Assembly: GCA_963922205.1 (NCBI GenBank)
Contig: CAWUHX010000168.1
Coordinates: forward strand, 532,760 to 596,759
Length of the DNA: 64,000 bases
Source of the DNA: Romanomermis culicivorax
Lineage: Eukaryota; Nematoda; Enoplea; Mermithida; Mermithidae
Direction: 5' to 3'
The notes beneath the pieces were generated by a model. The model was not told the origin of the DNA and did not search any database. It worked only from the letters and a program-made list of their open reading frames with translations. Position 1 is the first letter of the stretch; every line of letters begins with the position of its first letter. The position numbers were made by a program, and so were the translations under genes. Shown one piece after another: positions 15,175-27,400 of the stretch.

Positions 15175-18100
15175 TCAAGTTTCTTTAAAAAAACCGGTTT
15201 TGTTGCGTTTCGAAGATTGTTGTTGTTGTTGTTGATCGGTTGTAGAAGCTAAAAAAAGTAAAAAATTACGAAATTTGCAAAATTTACAGAAAAAAGGACG
15301 AATTTTCAGTCGAAAATTGCTCAAAATGGAGTTTTTTCAAGTCTAACAGCTTGAAAATTCAAAAATTCAAATTTTGAATTTCAAAATGTCGAAATTTTAT
15401 TTTTTTTAAATCCTAAAATTCTAATTTTTTGAAATCACAAAAATCGAAAAATTTCAAAATTTACAGTGAAAAAAAAAGAAATTTTCAGTCGAAAATTCAT
15501 GACAATTTAAGTTCTTTTTAGGCCTAAAAGCTAAAAAATTACAGAATTCAAATTTTTAATTTAAAAATTTTAATTTTTTCAAATCACGAAAATTTCAAAT
15601 ATTTTAAAATGTTGAGTAAAAAAAAGAATTTTTCAGTCGAAAATTCATCGAAATTTAGTTTTTTTTAATCTTGCTCGAAAATTCGAAATAAATTTAGAAT
15701 TTCGAGTTTTTAATTTTTTCAAAATCTAAAAAATTCCAGAATTTCGAAATTTACAGTGAAAAAAGGAGGAATTTTAACTCGAGAATTGAGTTTTTTAAAG
15801 GCACAATATCTCGAAAATTACAAAATTTAAATTTATAATTTCAAAATTTGAATTTTTTAAAACACGAACATTGAATGATTTCGAAATTTACAAAAAAAGA
15901 AAGAAATTTGAGTCAAAAATTGATCAAAATTGAGTATTTTCCAACTCTAAAAGCTCGAAAATTCAACAATTTAAATTTAAAAGTTCAAAATCTTAAAATT
16001 TAATTTTTTGATGAATTTTGAAATTTTAATTTTTCTAAATCACTAAAATTGAAAAATTTCCAGTCAAAAAAAAAGAATTTTGATTCGAAATTAAAATTTA
16101 GTTTTTTTAAAGTCTAAAAGCTCGAAAATTACAAAATTTAAATTTACGATTTGAAAATTTAAATATTTTCAAATCACAAAAATTGAAAATTTTCAAAATT
16201 TACAGTGAAAAAAGAAGGAATTTTCAGTCGAAAATTGAGTTTTTATAGCCCCAAAAGCTTAAAAATTACAAAATTAAAATTTGAAATTTCGAAAACAAAA
16301 AAAAATTTCAAAATTTACAGTGAAAAAAGAAGCAATTTTCAGTGTCGAATCTATCAAAATTTAGTTCTTTTTAGGTATAAAAGTTTGAAAATTCAAAAAT
16401 TAAAATTTATAATTTTTTTAAACCACAAAAATTGAAAAATTTCAAAATTTTCAGTAAAAAAAGAAGGAATTTTCAGTCGAGAATTGATAAATATTGAATT
16501 TTTTAACTCTAAAAGCTCAAAAATTCAAAAATTTCAATTTAAAATTTAAAAATTGTAATTTTTTTAAATCACAAAAATAGAAAAATTTTAAAATTTACAG
16601 TAAAAAAAGAAAAAATTTTCAGTCCAAAATTGAGTTTTCTTTCAGGTATAAAAGCTCGAAAATTACAAAATTTAAATTTTTTTAAATCATAAAAATTAAA
16701 AATTTTCAAAATTAAAAGTGAACAGAGAAGAAATTTTCAGTCAAAAATTCATCAAAATTTAGCTTTTTTAGTCCTAAAAGCTCAAAAATTACAAAATTTA
16801 AATTTAAAATTTCAAAATTTTAATTTTTTCAAATCACAAAAATAAATTTACAGTGCAAGAAGAAGGAATTTTGAGTCGAAAATTGATCAAAATTTAGCCC
16901 TAAAAGGCTGAAAATTAAAAAAATTAAAATTTATAATTGGAAAATTTTAATTTTTTTAAACCATAAAAATTGAAAAATTTCAAAATTTTCAGTAAAAAAA
17001 GAAGGAATTTTCAGTCGAGAATTGATAAATATTGAATTTTTTAACTCTAAAAGCTCGAAAATTCAAAAATTTCAATTTAAAATTTAAAAATTGTAATTTT
17101 TTTAAATCACAAAAATAGAAAAATTTTAAAATTTACAGTAAAAAAAGAAAAAATTTTCAGTCCAAAATTGAGTTTTCCTTCAGGTATAAAAGCTCGAAAA
17201 TTACAAAATTTAAATTTTTTTAAATCATAAAAATTAAAAATTTTCAAAATTAAAAGTGAACAGAGAAGAAATTTTCAGTCAAAAATTCATCAAAATTTAG
17301 CTTTTTTAGTTCTAAAAGCTCAAAAATTACAAAATTTAAATTTAAAATTTCAAAATTTTAATTTTTTCAAATCACAAAAATAAATTTACAGTGCAAGAAG
17401 AAGGAATTTTGAGTCGAAAATTGATCAAAATTTAGCCCCAAAAGGCTGAAAATTAAAAAAATTAAAATTTATAATTGGAAAATTTTAATTTTTTTAAATC
17501 ATAAAAATTGAAAAATTCCAGAATTTACAGTGTAAAATGTAATTTTGAGTCGAAAAATCGTCAAAATTTAGTTCTTTCCAGGCCTAAAAGCTTGAAAATT
17601 ACAAAATTTGAATTTATAATTTCAAACTTTCGACTTTTTTTCGAATCATAAAAATTGAAAAATTTCAAAATTTACAGTGCAAAAAGAAGTCGAAAATTGA
17701 TCAAAATTTAGGCATAAAAGCTAAAAAATTTCAAAATTTTAATTTGTTTAAATACCAAAAATTTAAAATTTTGAAATATTTTCGAAAATTTGCTATTAAA
17801 AATTCGGAAATTTTCTAAAACTCCGCCCATTTTGCATATATATATACCTTTGTCAACAAAATTTACCAATGAAAGAAGGCCTAGCCACGCCCACCGTCGT
17901 TCTTTGATCTTTCCGACCAATAGAAAACGAGCTAGTCGGCGCCGCCCCCAAATTCCATTGATTACTGGGCGTGGCTCCCAAAGTCAATTGGTTGTTGGGC
18001 GTGGCTCCCAAATTCCATTGATTGTTGGGCGTGGCTCCCAAATTCCATTGGTTGATGGGCGTGGCGTTCAAATTCCATTGGTTATTTTTCGCGGGGGCTG

Positions 18101-21100
18101 CAACGAAAAATTGACCAATCGTATCACGAGAATTCCAATTTTAAGCTTACTCGACGCGGACGGCTTCGTCGCTAAGAAGCTGGACGTATTTTGCAAGCCA
18201 GCTGGCAAAACGCCAAACGGGCGGTCGGTGGACGTGCGGCTCAACGCTTTGGCCATTTCGAGCAGAGCGCCGGCCGTCGAGGGGCAATCGCGGAGTTGGT
18301 TGGGTCCGGCGCCAGACGTTTGTAGGGGCGGAGCTAGGACGATTTTCTCCTCGAAATATGCAAAATTATCGTTGAAATATCGTCGTCGATAATTTAAAAA
18401 TAATTCTTTCATATCGTCTAAATTTGAACGTAGCCGAAAAACGTCGGTCGACGAACGTTTTATTTCCGTATCCAAAAATTTGATATTCAATAAAATATCT
18501 GAATTTAAGAAGAAAAAATGAAAAAAATTGAAATTTTTTTTTTTAGTTTTTTTTTCAAAAATTTTTTTAAATTTTTTGGATTTTTTTTTCAAAAACTATT
18601 TTTCAAAGATTTTGTCAATTTTCCTAAAAAAAATTATTCATAATTTTTTCAAAAAGTTTTTTGATGAATATACTTCGAAATTTTTTTCAGACTTTTTTTT
18701 GTAAATATTTTACCAGAAGTTTTTGAAATTTTTTTCCATTTTTTTCTATTTTGAAAATATTTTTCCAATTTTCTTTGGATCTTGTAAATATTTTTCCAAG
18801 ATTTTTTGATGAATTGTATTTTTCAAACATGAAATTTTTTTTCAGAATTTTTTTTGTGAATATTTTACGAAAAATTTTTCCAATTTTTTCCAATTTTCTT
18901 TGTATTTTGTAAATATTTTTCCAAAATTTTATTTTTGTAAATATTTCCCAAAATTTTTAAAAATTTTTTTCCCCTATTTTTTTGTACTTTGTAAATACTT
19001 TAAATTTTTTTTTGTATTTTGTAAACATTTTTCCAAAATTTTTAAAAATCTTTTTTCCTATTTTTCTGTACTTTGTAAATACTTTAAATTTTTTTTTGTA
19101 TTTTGTAAATATTTTTCCAAAATTTTATTTTTGTAAATATTTCCCAAAATTTTTTAAAATATGTTTCCTATTTTTTTTGCACTTTGTAAATACTTTAAAT
19201 TTTTTTGTATTTTGTAAACATTTTTCCAAAATTTTTTAAAATTTTTTTCCCTATTTTTCTGTACTTTGTAAATACTTTAAATTTTTTTTTGTATTTTGTA
19301 AATATTTTTCCAAAATTTTATTTTTGTAAATATTTCCGAAATTTTTCAAAATTTTTTTCATATTTTTTTGTACTTTGTAAATACTTTAAATTTTTTTTTT
19401 GTATTTTGTAAAAATTTTCCCAAAATTTTTTAAAATTTTTTTCCTATTTTTCTGTACTTTGTAAATACTTTAAATTTTTTTTACTTTGTAAATATTTTTC
19501 CAAATTTTATTTTTGTAAATATTTCCGAAAATTTTTCAAAATTTTTTTCATATTTTTTTGTACTTTGTAAATACTTTAAATTTTTTTTTGTATTTTGTAA
19601 AAATTTTTCCAAAATTTTTTAAAATTTTTTTCCTATTTCTCTGTACTTTGTAAATACTTTAAATTTTTTTTTGTATTTTGTAAATATTTTTCCAAAATTT
19701 TATTTTTGTAAATATTTCCCAAAATTTTTTAAAATATGTTTCCTATTTTTTTTGCACTTTGTAAATACTTTAAATTTTTTTGTATTTTGTAAACATTTTT
19801 CCAAAATTTTCCAAAATTTTTTAAAATTTTTTTCCTATTTTTCTGTACTTTGTAAATACTTTAAATTTTTTTTACTTTGTAAATATTTTTCCAAATTTTT
19901 TTTTGTAAATATTTCCGAAAATTTTTCAAAATTTTTTTCATATTTTTTTGTACTTTGTAAATACTTTAAATTTTTTTTGTATTTTGTAAACATTTTTCCA
20001 AAATTTTTTAACATTTTTTTCCTATTTTTCTGTACTTTGTAAATACTTTAAATTTTTTTTACTTTGTAAATATTTTTCCAAATTTTATTTTTGTAAATAT
20101 TTCCGAAAATTTTTCAAAATTTTTTTCATATTTTTTTGTACTTTGTAAATACTTTAAATTTTTTTTTTGTATTTTGTAAAAATTTTTCCAAAATTTTTTA
20201 AAATTTTTTTCCTATTTTTCTGTACTTTGTAAATACTTTAAATTTTTTTTTGTATTTTGTAAATATTTTTCCAAATTTTTTTTTTGTAAATATTTCCGAA
20301 AATTTTTCAAAATTTTTTTCATATTTTTTTGTACTTTGTAAATACTTTAAATTTTTTTTTGTATTTTGTAAAAATTTTTCCAAAATTTTTTAAAATTTTT
20401 TTCCTATTTTTTTGTACTTTTTAAGTACTTTAAATTTTTTTGTATTTTGTAAATATTTTTCCAAAATTTTTTTTTTGTAAATATTTTCCCAATAGTGTTT
20501 GAAATCTTTTCCTCATTTTTTTGTATTTTGTAAATATTATTCCAATTTTCATTCGATTTTGTGAATATTTTCCGAAAATTTTTTAAAATTTTTTAAATAT
20601 TTGTAATTTTTTTAATTTACAAAATATTTTTGGAACAATATTTACAAGGAATCTTCACAAAAACATTTAAAAAAGCTTTTTGGAAAAATTTTTACAAAAA
20701 AATCTTAATTTTTTATCAAAAATTGAAAAAAAAATTTACGACGAATTTTCGGAAGAACATTTACAGAGAATTTTTGGATAAAATTTACAGAAAAATTTTG
20801 AAGAAATAGTCGGAAAAGTTTTTTGAAAAAAAAAAAAATTTAAAATATTTATAAAAAAATTTACATATGATTTCTGAGAAAAATTTACAAAAAAATTTTT
20901 TTTTAAAATAATAACAAAAATTTCACAAAAAAATTTTGAAAAAAATTACAACAAATTCTCAAAAAATGTTTACAAAAAAATTTTTTTTTGAAAAATTTAC
21001 CGAAAAAATTAAAAAAAATTCATCAAAAAAAAGTTTGAACCCAAAAACTTTGTGGAAATACCTCACTTTACACAAAAAATGCAAACCTGAAAATTCCGAA

Positions 21101-24100
21101 AATTCAATACAATTTATTATTTTCGTATGAAACTTTACACTTTTAATGATAAAAATCAGTTTAAATTAAAAATTTTGGTGAAAATACACCATTTTACACT
21201 AAAAATGTGAAATTTTTTCCATAATAATATTTTAAAATTCGAATATTTTAATGAACAAAAAATCTATAAAATTTATAAGTTTAAATTTAAAACACAATTT
21301 TTCAACCCGTGAAAAACGTGTTTTAAAAATAATATAAAAATAGTAGCTTTTACCTCGTAAATTTGCACCCGTCGATGACAAATTTGGGCCATATTTCCGA
21401 GAAATTAACATATTTTCGTAAATTTGAATTTGGCGCGTTAAATTGGCTAATTTTTCTTCCGATACCAAAGCAGCGTTCGTTAAAAAACTATAAAAAATAC
21501 AAATACAAAATAAAAAAAAATACAGAAATAAAGTTGAAAAAAATACAAAAATCAACAAAGTAAAAAAATTTTAAAAAACACAATACAAAACAAAAAAACA
21601 AAACTACAAAAAAATACAAAATATACAAAAAAGCCAAAATTCAAAAACAAAAAAAAATACAGAACAAAAAAGCAAAATAAAAAAAGACAAAATACAAAAA
21701 AAGCAAAAATACAAAATAAAACAAACCAAAAATACAAAGTACAAAAATCAAAAAAATAAAAAATTAAAAAAATACTAGTATAGAAAAATACGAAACATAA
21801 AAAAACCAAAATACAAAACACAAAAAAAAAAACAAAAATACAACTACAAAAAAAACAACAATACAAAATACAAAAAAAAACCAAAATTCAAAAATAAAAA
21901 AATACAAAATACAAAAAAAGCAAAAATACAAAAACATACAAAATACAAAAAAACAGAAACAGAAAACACAAAAATTCAAAAAAAAAAACCGGAAATGCCT
22001 GTAAAAATGAAAATTTAAATAATTTTTTGTGAAAAAAGCACTACTTTTGAAGAAAAATTCAAAATTTTACCTTTATAAAGTCAAAAAAAGAAAAAAAATA
22101 GAGTATAAATTTTTTACAACTTTCTACCACAAAAATTTGAAAATTTAAATTTTCAATACTATAAAATAGCCCTATGCTATAACATATGCCTATGTTATAA
22201 CATGCAATTTTTTCCGTTTTTTCATTTTTCGACATGTTATAACATTGTCCTATGCTATAACATGGGCCTATGTTACAACATACAATTTTTTTTCATTTTG
22301 TCGAGATGTTATAAAACATACTGATATGTTATAAAATAGTCCTGTGTTATGACATGGTCCTATGTTACAACATATACAATGATATAAAATATAACATATG
22401 TTAAAACATAATGCATGTTATTGTGTATGGTATAACACAGAATATGTTATAACATGGGGTATGCTATAACACTGGGTATCTTATAACATGAGAGAATGGT
22501 ATAACACGGGGTATGTTATAACATGAGGAGCTACGTTATAACACAGTGTATGTTGTAAAATGGGGAGGTGTTATAACATAGGATATGTTGTAAAATATCG
22601 GATGTTTTGGAATGTATCATGTTATAACATGTTCCACATCATAACATATACCACATTTAAGAATATACATGCTATAACATACCCTATGTTTATAACATAT
22701 CCCATATTATAACATATGCCTGTTGAACTTTATATATCGGAAAAAAATTTTTCAAGAAACTTGTAATGTAGGATAAGCTATGAGATGGGATGTATGGGAC
22801 ATGTTTTAATATCAGATATGTTATAACATGGAACGTGTTATAACGTGGAATATGCTATAACGTAGTATACGCTATACTACGGGATATGTTATAACATAGC
22901 ATATCTTTTAACATGGAATATATCTAACATGAGATATGTTATAACATGGGATACAAATATGTAAAATATGGCATTTTAAACTTGAAAATTTTTTTTTTCA
23001 TACTTGATTAAAACCATATAGCCGTAATGCGTATAACCGCTATTCGGCGATTCTACCAAATGTAAAGCCATTTCGGCGCTCCTTAAATCCTAAATAACAA
23101 AAGAAAAATGTAACTAAATTTTCACAAACTTTACACCAAACGATTTTTTTCTTACAACTTTACACCAGCAGAAGTTTTTGTACAAGTTTACACCAAAAAT
23201 TTCTTCCAAAACTTTACACCAACAGAAATTTCCTTACAACTTTACACACGAAGAAATTGCTTCACAGCTTTACACCAAAAGCAGTTTTCTACAAGCTTAC
23301 ACAAACCAAAGTTTTTTTTAAACAACTTCACACCAAAAGATTTTTTCACAAGTTTACACCATAAGGGGCGTTTTAAAAGTTTACACCAAACGAATTTATT
23401 TTCGCAGGTTTACACCATTTACAAGATTATACCAAATAGAGTTTTTTTACAACTTTACACCAAAGGGAGTTTTTCAAAAGTTTACATCAGAAGACGTTTT
23501 TTAAAATTTTAAACTAGAATAAATAATCTTACAACTATGAACCATATTAAATTATTTCACAATTTTACACCAAAAAGGATTTTTTCACAACTTTACACCG
23601 AAAAATGAATTTTTTCACAAATTTACACTTCTTACTCGACGCGATTCGGCTTTCAAATCTTGCGATTTTTGACCGTAAATTTCCAATTTAGACTTTTGTT
23701 CGATTAAATTAGCGTTCAATTTACGTAAACTTTCTTGAAAATTTGGTCCATTTTCAACGTCGTAATATTCGGCCAAAATTGATTCGGAAAAATTTAATTG
23801 CGTTTTAAGAAAATTTCTAAATATAAAAAAAAAGGAAATTTAAACAAAAAAATGCGTTTTCAAGCTAAAATTTACTTGAAATTTTCCACTAATTGTAAAA
23901 TTTCCGCGGGTAAAGGCGTCAACATCGGGGTCATAATTCTAGGGGGAAAACCTCGAAAATTAAAAAAAAAACCAAAAATCCCCAAAAATCACTTTTCGTC
24001 GACGTTTTCTCGATTTTGATCGGAAAAATTCGACGTCGACGTCGAACCTCCCAAACCGCCGAGACCCAAGCTAGAAGTTGTCGCCGCCGGCGGCGGTTGG

Positions 24101-24259
24101 GCTTGGGCGGCGACGGAAATCCCCGGCGTTCCGAAACTCAACGCCGCGGCGGCGGCTGAGAAAGGAGGAAAAAAATATCGACAGATTTTTTGATCTGGAG
24201 AAAAATCGTCGAAAAAACTTACTCGTATTTGGAGTCTGCGAAGGATTAAATTGAAACAT
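15175..24259 (-). CDS. npp-4: Nucleoporin Nup58/Nup45 (NPP-4-like)
   Basis: Nine exons: 24259-24223, 24155-23993, 23938-23876, 23816-23636, 23089-23004, 21487-21354, 18498-18151, 18097-17867 and 15248-15175. They sum to 1317 nt, giving 438 residues with all phases consistent. It has a short N-terminus (MFQFNPSQTPN), an alanine/proline/serine/glycine-rich linker, then an alpha-helical region. The latter includes ILAEYYDVENGPNF, AEMALHLVESPNSGY, LANLTRQIQIYENML and DDMKELFLNYRRRYFND, matching the Nup58 coiled coil before its YLGYRKMFLGD segment. Nup58 forms the central channel with Nup62 and Nup54. Only two FG dipeptides are visible (SFGTPG, RPFGVL). The tail instead has five 10-residue NQWNLGATPN repeats, then a glutamine run and a basic end (SSKRNKTGFFKET). 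The four longest introns (about 0.5-2.9 kb) are repeat-filled. Confidence 0.87.
15255..17800 (-). repeat. npp-4 intron 8 repeat with a 538-base duplication
   Basis: Units of very roughly 150 bases contain GGAATTTTCAGTCGAAAATT, TAAAAGCTCGAAAATTACAA and AATTTCAAAATTTACAGTG. A segment starting near 16405 is repeated almost exactly from about 16943 to 17490, an offset of 538 bases judged from a shared word at 16452 and 16990. No coding potential is seen. Confidence 0.7.
17934..18083 (-). repeat. 30-base coding minisatellite in npp-4 exon 8
   Basis: Five in-frame 30-base units encode NQWNLNATPI, NQWNLGATPN, NQWNLGATPN, NQLTLGATPS and NQWNLGAAPT. On the plus strand the units read TGGGCGTGGCTCCCAAATTC and so on. 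They are notably richer in GC than the surrounding introns. Confidence 0.85.
18560..20600 (-). repeat. npp-4 intron 6 satellite, about 193-base composite unit
   Basis: T-rich repeat with alternating half-units CTGTACTTTGTAAATACTTT and TATTTTGTAAATATTTTTCC. The phrase CCTATTTTTCTGTACTTTG recurs near 19050, 19252, 19443, 19636, 19830, 20015 and 20210, giving about 190-195 base spacing. From 20600 to 21230 related but reverse-composition A-rich sequence (ATTTACAAAAAAATT) takes over. ORFs rich in F and Y here are artefacts. Confidence 0.75.
21490..21990 (-). repeat. A-rich ACAAAATACAAAA low-complexity tract in npp-4 intron 5
   Basis: About 500 bases of nearly pure A/C with occasional T, built from the words AAAATACAAAAT, AAAAACAAAAATAC and ACAAAAAAGC. 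No order beyond short-period slippage is visible. Confidence 0.7.
22150..22975. repeat. ATGTTATAACAT palindromic satellite in npp-4 intron 5
   Basis: Dozens of copies of the perfect palindrome (A)TGTTATAACA(T), with variants such as GCTATAAC and GTTACAAC, are separated by 8-20 base spacers like GGGTATG or TGGCCTA. The core is self-complementary, so strand is undefined. The same family appears at 63455-64000, 40 kb away in a different gene. Confidence 0.8.
23125..23632 (-). repeat. npp-4 intron 4 satellite (TTTACACCA family)
   Basis: The intron between exons 4 and 5 is filled with ACAACTTTACACCAAAAG-type units. They are recognisably the family that fills frg-1 intron 4 about 13 kb away, in the same orientation. 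Confidence 0.75.
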
Positions 24260-24324
24260 GATTTAGATTTGGATCGAATCGGGGAGAGAGAAACGAAATT
24301 TCGCCGTTTTGATTGCATTCCAGA

Positions 24325-24326
24325 CT
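24325..24326 (-). promoter_or_regulatory. Candidate trans-splice acceptor of npp-4
   Basis: The minus strand reads ATTACTGTAG ending here, 66 bases before the npp-4 ATG. It is 120 bases downstream of the unc-62 AATAAA. Confidence 0.4.
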
Positions 24327-24445
24327 ACAGTAATTCTTATTTCGTTTTGAAAATAATTCTAACGGTAATAACTTGTTGATCATATACATTCAGCGACAAA
24401 ACGACCAACATGTAGATAAATCATTAAGTAATCATAAATATACAA

Positions 24446-24451
24446 TTTATT
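24446..24451 (-). other. Polyadenylation signal of unc-62
   Basis: AATAAA on the minus strand 38 bases after the predicted TAA at 24489-24491. Confidence 0.55.
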
Positions 24452-24488
24452 AAAACAAAGACAGCATAATATTTTTTTTGAATTAATT

Positions 24489-27400
24489 TTATCTAGCCCA
24501 CGACGAAACCGAATCCAAATGGAGAATCGAGCTGAAAAATACAAATTTTTACAGCACAACCTAGCATTGCGATTCGCAAGTACAAAAAATCAACCTTTCG
24601 CCGTTACAGTACAAATTTTGAATATGGTCGCCGCCGCTATCCTGAATAATATTCCTATCTTGAGGATCAACTACAAAAAAATTACTGTAGAAGATATGCA
24701 GCGACAAATTTCGACCTTACCCGGCTGCGGCGTCCTGCGATGCCTGCTGCGCTTGGACGGCGCAGCGTCCGGCGACGGCGTCAAATCGTCGGCGGACGAC
24801 GCTGCGACGGCGGTCGTCAAAAAAGTCCCCGAAGCGTTATGGCGATTATTTTGATCGATCATCGGTTGTACGATACGGCGTCTAGCGTTTATGAACCAAT
24901 TATTCACTTGCAATATTGTCAAACCGGTATCTAGCGCCAATTGCTTTTTCTGATCTTCGGACGGGTACGGATGCTAATAAAATAAGTAAAAAGAAATTTG
25001 TCACCTTTTAAAATGGAACGCAAGTTAAGCTATTGTAGGCAATTTGGGACTCTTGTACAAGAAGTTTACTGTAGCACCAATTTTCGGAATAAGATGCTGA
25101 AAAAACTATTTTGTCATTTTTCAAAATGGAACGCAAGTTATACTATTGTGAACAATTTTTCCTCATTTGTGGAGCAATTTACTGTAGCACCAATTTTCTA
25201 GGAAGAATGCCTGAAAGAAGAGTTTTGTCATTTTTATGAATGAAACGCAAGTTACGCCTCTAGGAAATTACTGTAGGACTAATCTTCCACAACCGATGCT
25301 AAATAGAATTTTGTCACTTTTTAAAATGGAATGCAAGTTACGCTATCATGGCTAATTTTTGCTTATCGATAGAGGAACTTACTGTAGAACTAATTTTCGA
25401 GGAAGAATACTAAGAAAAGAATTTTGTCGTTTCCAAAATTGGAGCGCAAGTTACGCCTCTGTAGACAATTTTTTGATTATTCGTGAAGGAAATTACTGTA
25501 GCACCAATTTTCGGGAAGCAATGTTAAAGAAGAATTTTGTCTTCTTTAAAAATGGAACGCAAGTTGCGCTTTATGGGCAGATTGAATTGTTTGTTAACAA
25601 ATTTACTGTAGCACTAATTTTCGAGAAAAGATTCTAAAAAATAATTTTGTAATTTTTCGAAATGGAACGCAAGTTACGCTATTGTAAACGATTCTTGCTC
25701 ATTTGTGAAGAAATTTACTGTAGGACTAATTTTCCTGCAAAGACCTGAAAAAATAATTTTGTCATTTTTTAAATGGAAACGCAAGTTACACTGGTATAAA
25801 CAATTTTGGATTGCTTTTGAACTAATTCACTGTAATGTCATTTTTTGAGGTAGGAAAAAGAATTTTGCCATTTTTAAAATTGGAATGCAAGTTACACTAA
25901 TACATAAATTTTGGGATTGTTCGTGAAAAAATTTACTGTAGGACTAAATTTTCGAGGAAGGATGCTAATTTCGCCAGTTTTAGAAAGGTAAAGCAAGTTA
26001 CACATTATATATAATTTGTGATTAGTCGTCGAGGAATTTACTGTAGCAATAAGCTCTCAGAAAGAACGCTGTGGAAAAAAATTTGTCGTTTTTTAAAAAT
26101 GGAACGCAAGTTACGCTATTATGGTTATTTCGCGACCTTTCAAAAGGTAGTTTACTGTTATATTCGTGGGCACTTTCGGAAAAAGGACGCTTAGAAAATT
26201 TTTTCGTCAATTTTTAAAAATGGAACGCAAGTTACGCTACTATGGTCAATTGATGAATGTCCAAAAAGAAGTTTACTGTAGAAATTTTTTTTTTCTAGGG
26301 CAGAAAATTCACCGTCAAATGTTGAAAAAGCCACGCTCGCATAATATTCGTCGCAACTTTGGGGAAAATGCCGCGTTTTTTGGGTGGTTTTTCGGCTCGC
26401 GAAACGTTGCCGCTATTCGACGCCGGGGACGTCGTCGACGACGATTCGCCGCCGACCATGCGGCCCTCATCAATCGCCGAAGATTGTTGTTTGACAGCGG
26501 CAGCTGCATAGAAAAAAAATTTCGCATTTCGGGACGCTAATGCATTTAGCGCTGAATGTTCAATTCTCGCTAAATGGACCAGTAATTCTATTAGGCAATA
26601 ATTGGTTTACTGTAGATTTTGAAAATCGATACGCACTTGCGTATCGAAATTAGATTACGACACACGCTAATGGTACTTGATTATTAAATTATGAATAAAG
26701 CCGAGTGATTTTTTACCTCGTTGCCCCGCATCGTCGAATAACGTTTGGCCAGGCGCCAACGACGTATAAAATCCCATCTCTTCGACCGGCTGTTGTATAA
26801 AGCAAAAAAAGATCAATAAGTGCCAGAATTTCGTGCGGAGAAGATAATTATTTTTTTGTACATGTCTTACTGTAGCTCGCAATTATCTTTCCCGGAGAAA
26901 ATGTGTATAACAGACTGTAAAATGGTAGATCATGCGTGTAGTGGTTTATCTTGATTAGCAATATAATGGGATAATACGCATGGTCGGCCTAAATTATGGG
27001 TCATTATTTATGTTATTCATGCGCGCGGATCTGCGTTATTGATAGGATATATACACGGCAGCCGCCTGTTTTCGTCATTAATATTTAATAAGGCGGCAGG
27101 TACATTTGGTGGGTTACTGTAGACATAGTGCCTAATTATCCAAACTTGCGAGAAATGTCGCAAAAATTTTTTTCGCATAAAATATTCTGAAAATCGTGTT
27201 AAAATAACCAATTTTGGTACCAATCGATAGATCTCAACGAGACCTATCGAATGGTACTATTTAAAACCTTATATCTCTAATTTTGACAAAGTTATCGTCT
27301 TTCAAAAATTAGAGCAGCGTCAATTGACGTATAGAACAACTATTTGAAAATTCAAGATTACGGGTCATGCACGCGGATCTGCGTTACTGATAGCATATAT

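Noticed and set aside
17790-18392. 200-codon plus-strand ORF
   Set aside because: It is the antisense of npp-4 exons 7 and 8; the minus strand gives a spliced protein matching Nup58.
24519-24934. Plus-strand ORFs of 111 and 64 codons
   Set aside because: They are antisense shadows of the unc-62 homeodomain and C-terminal exons.
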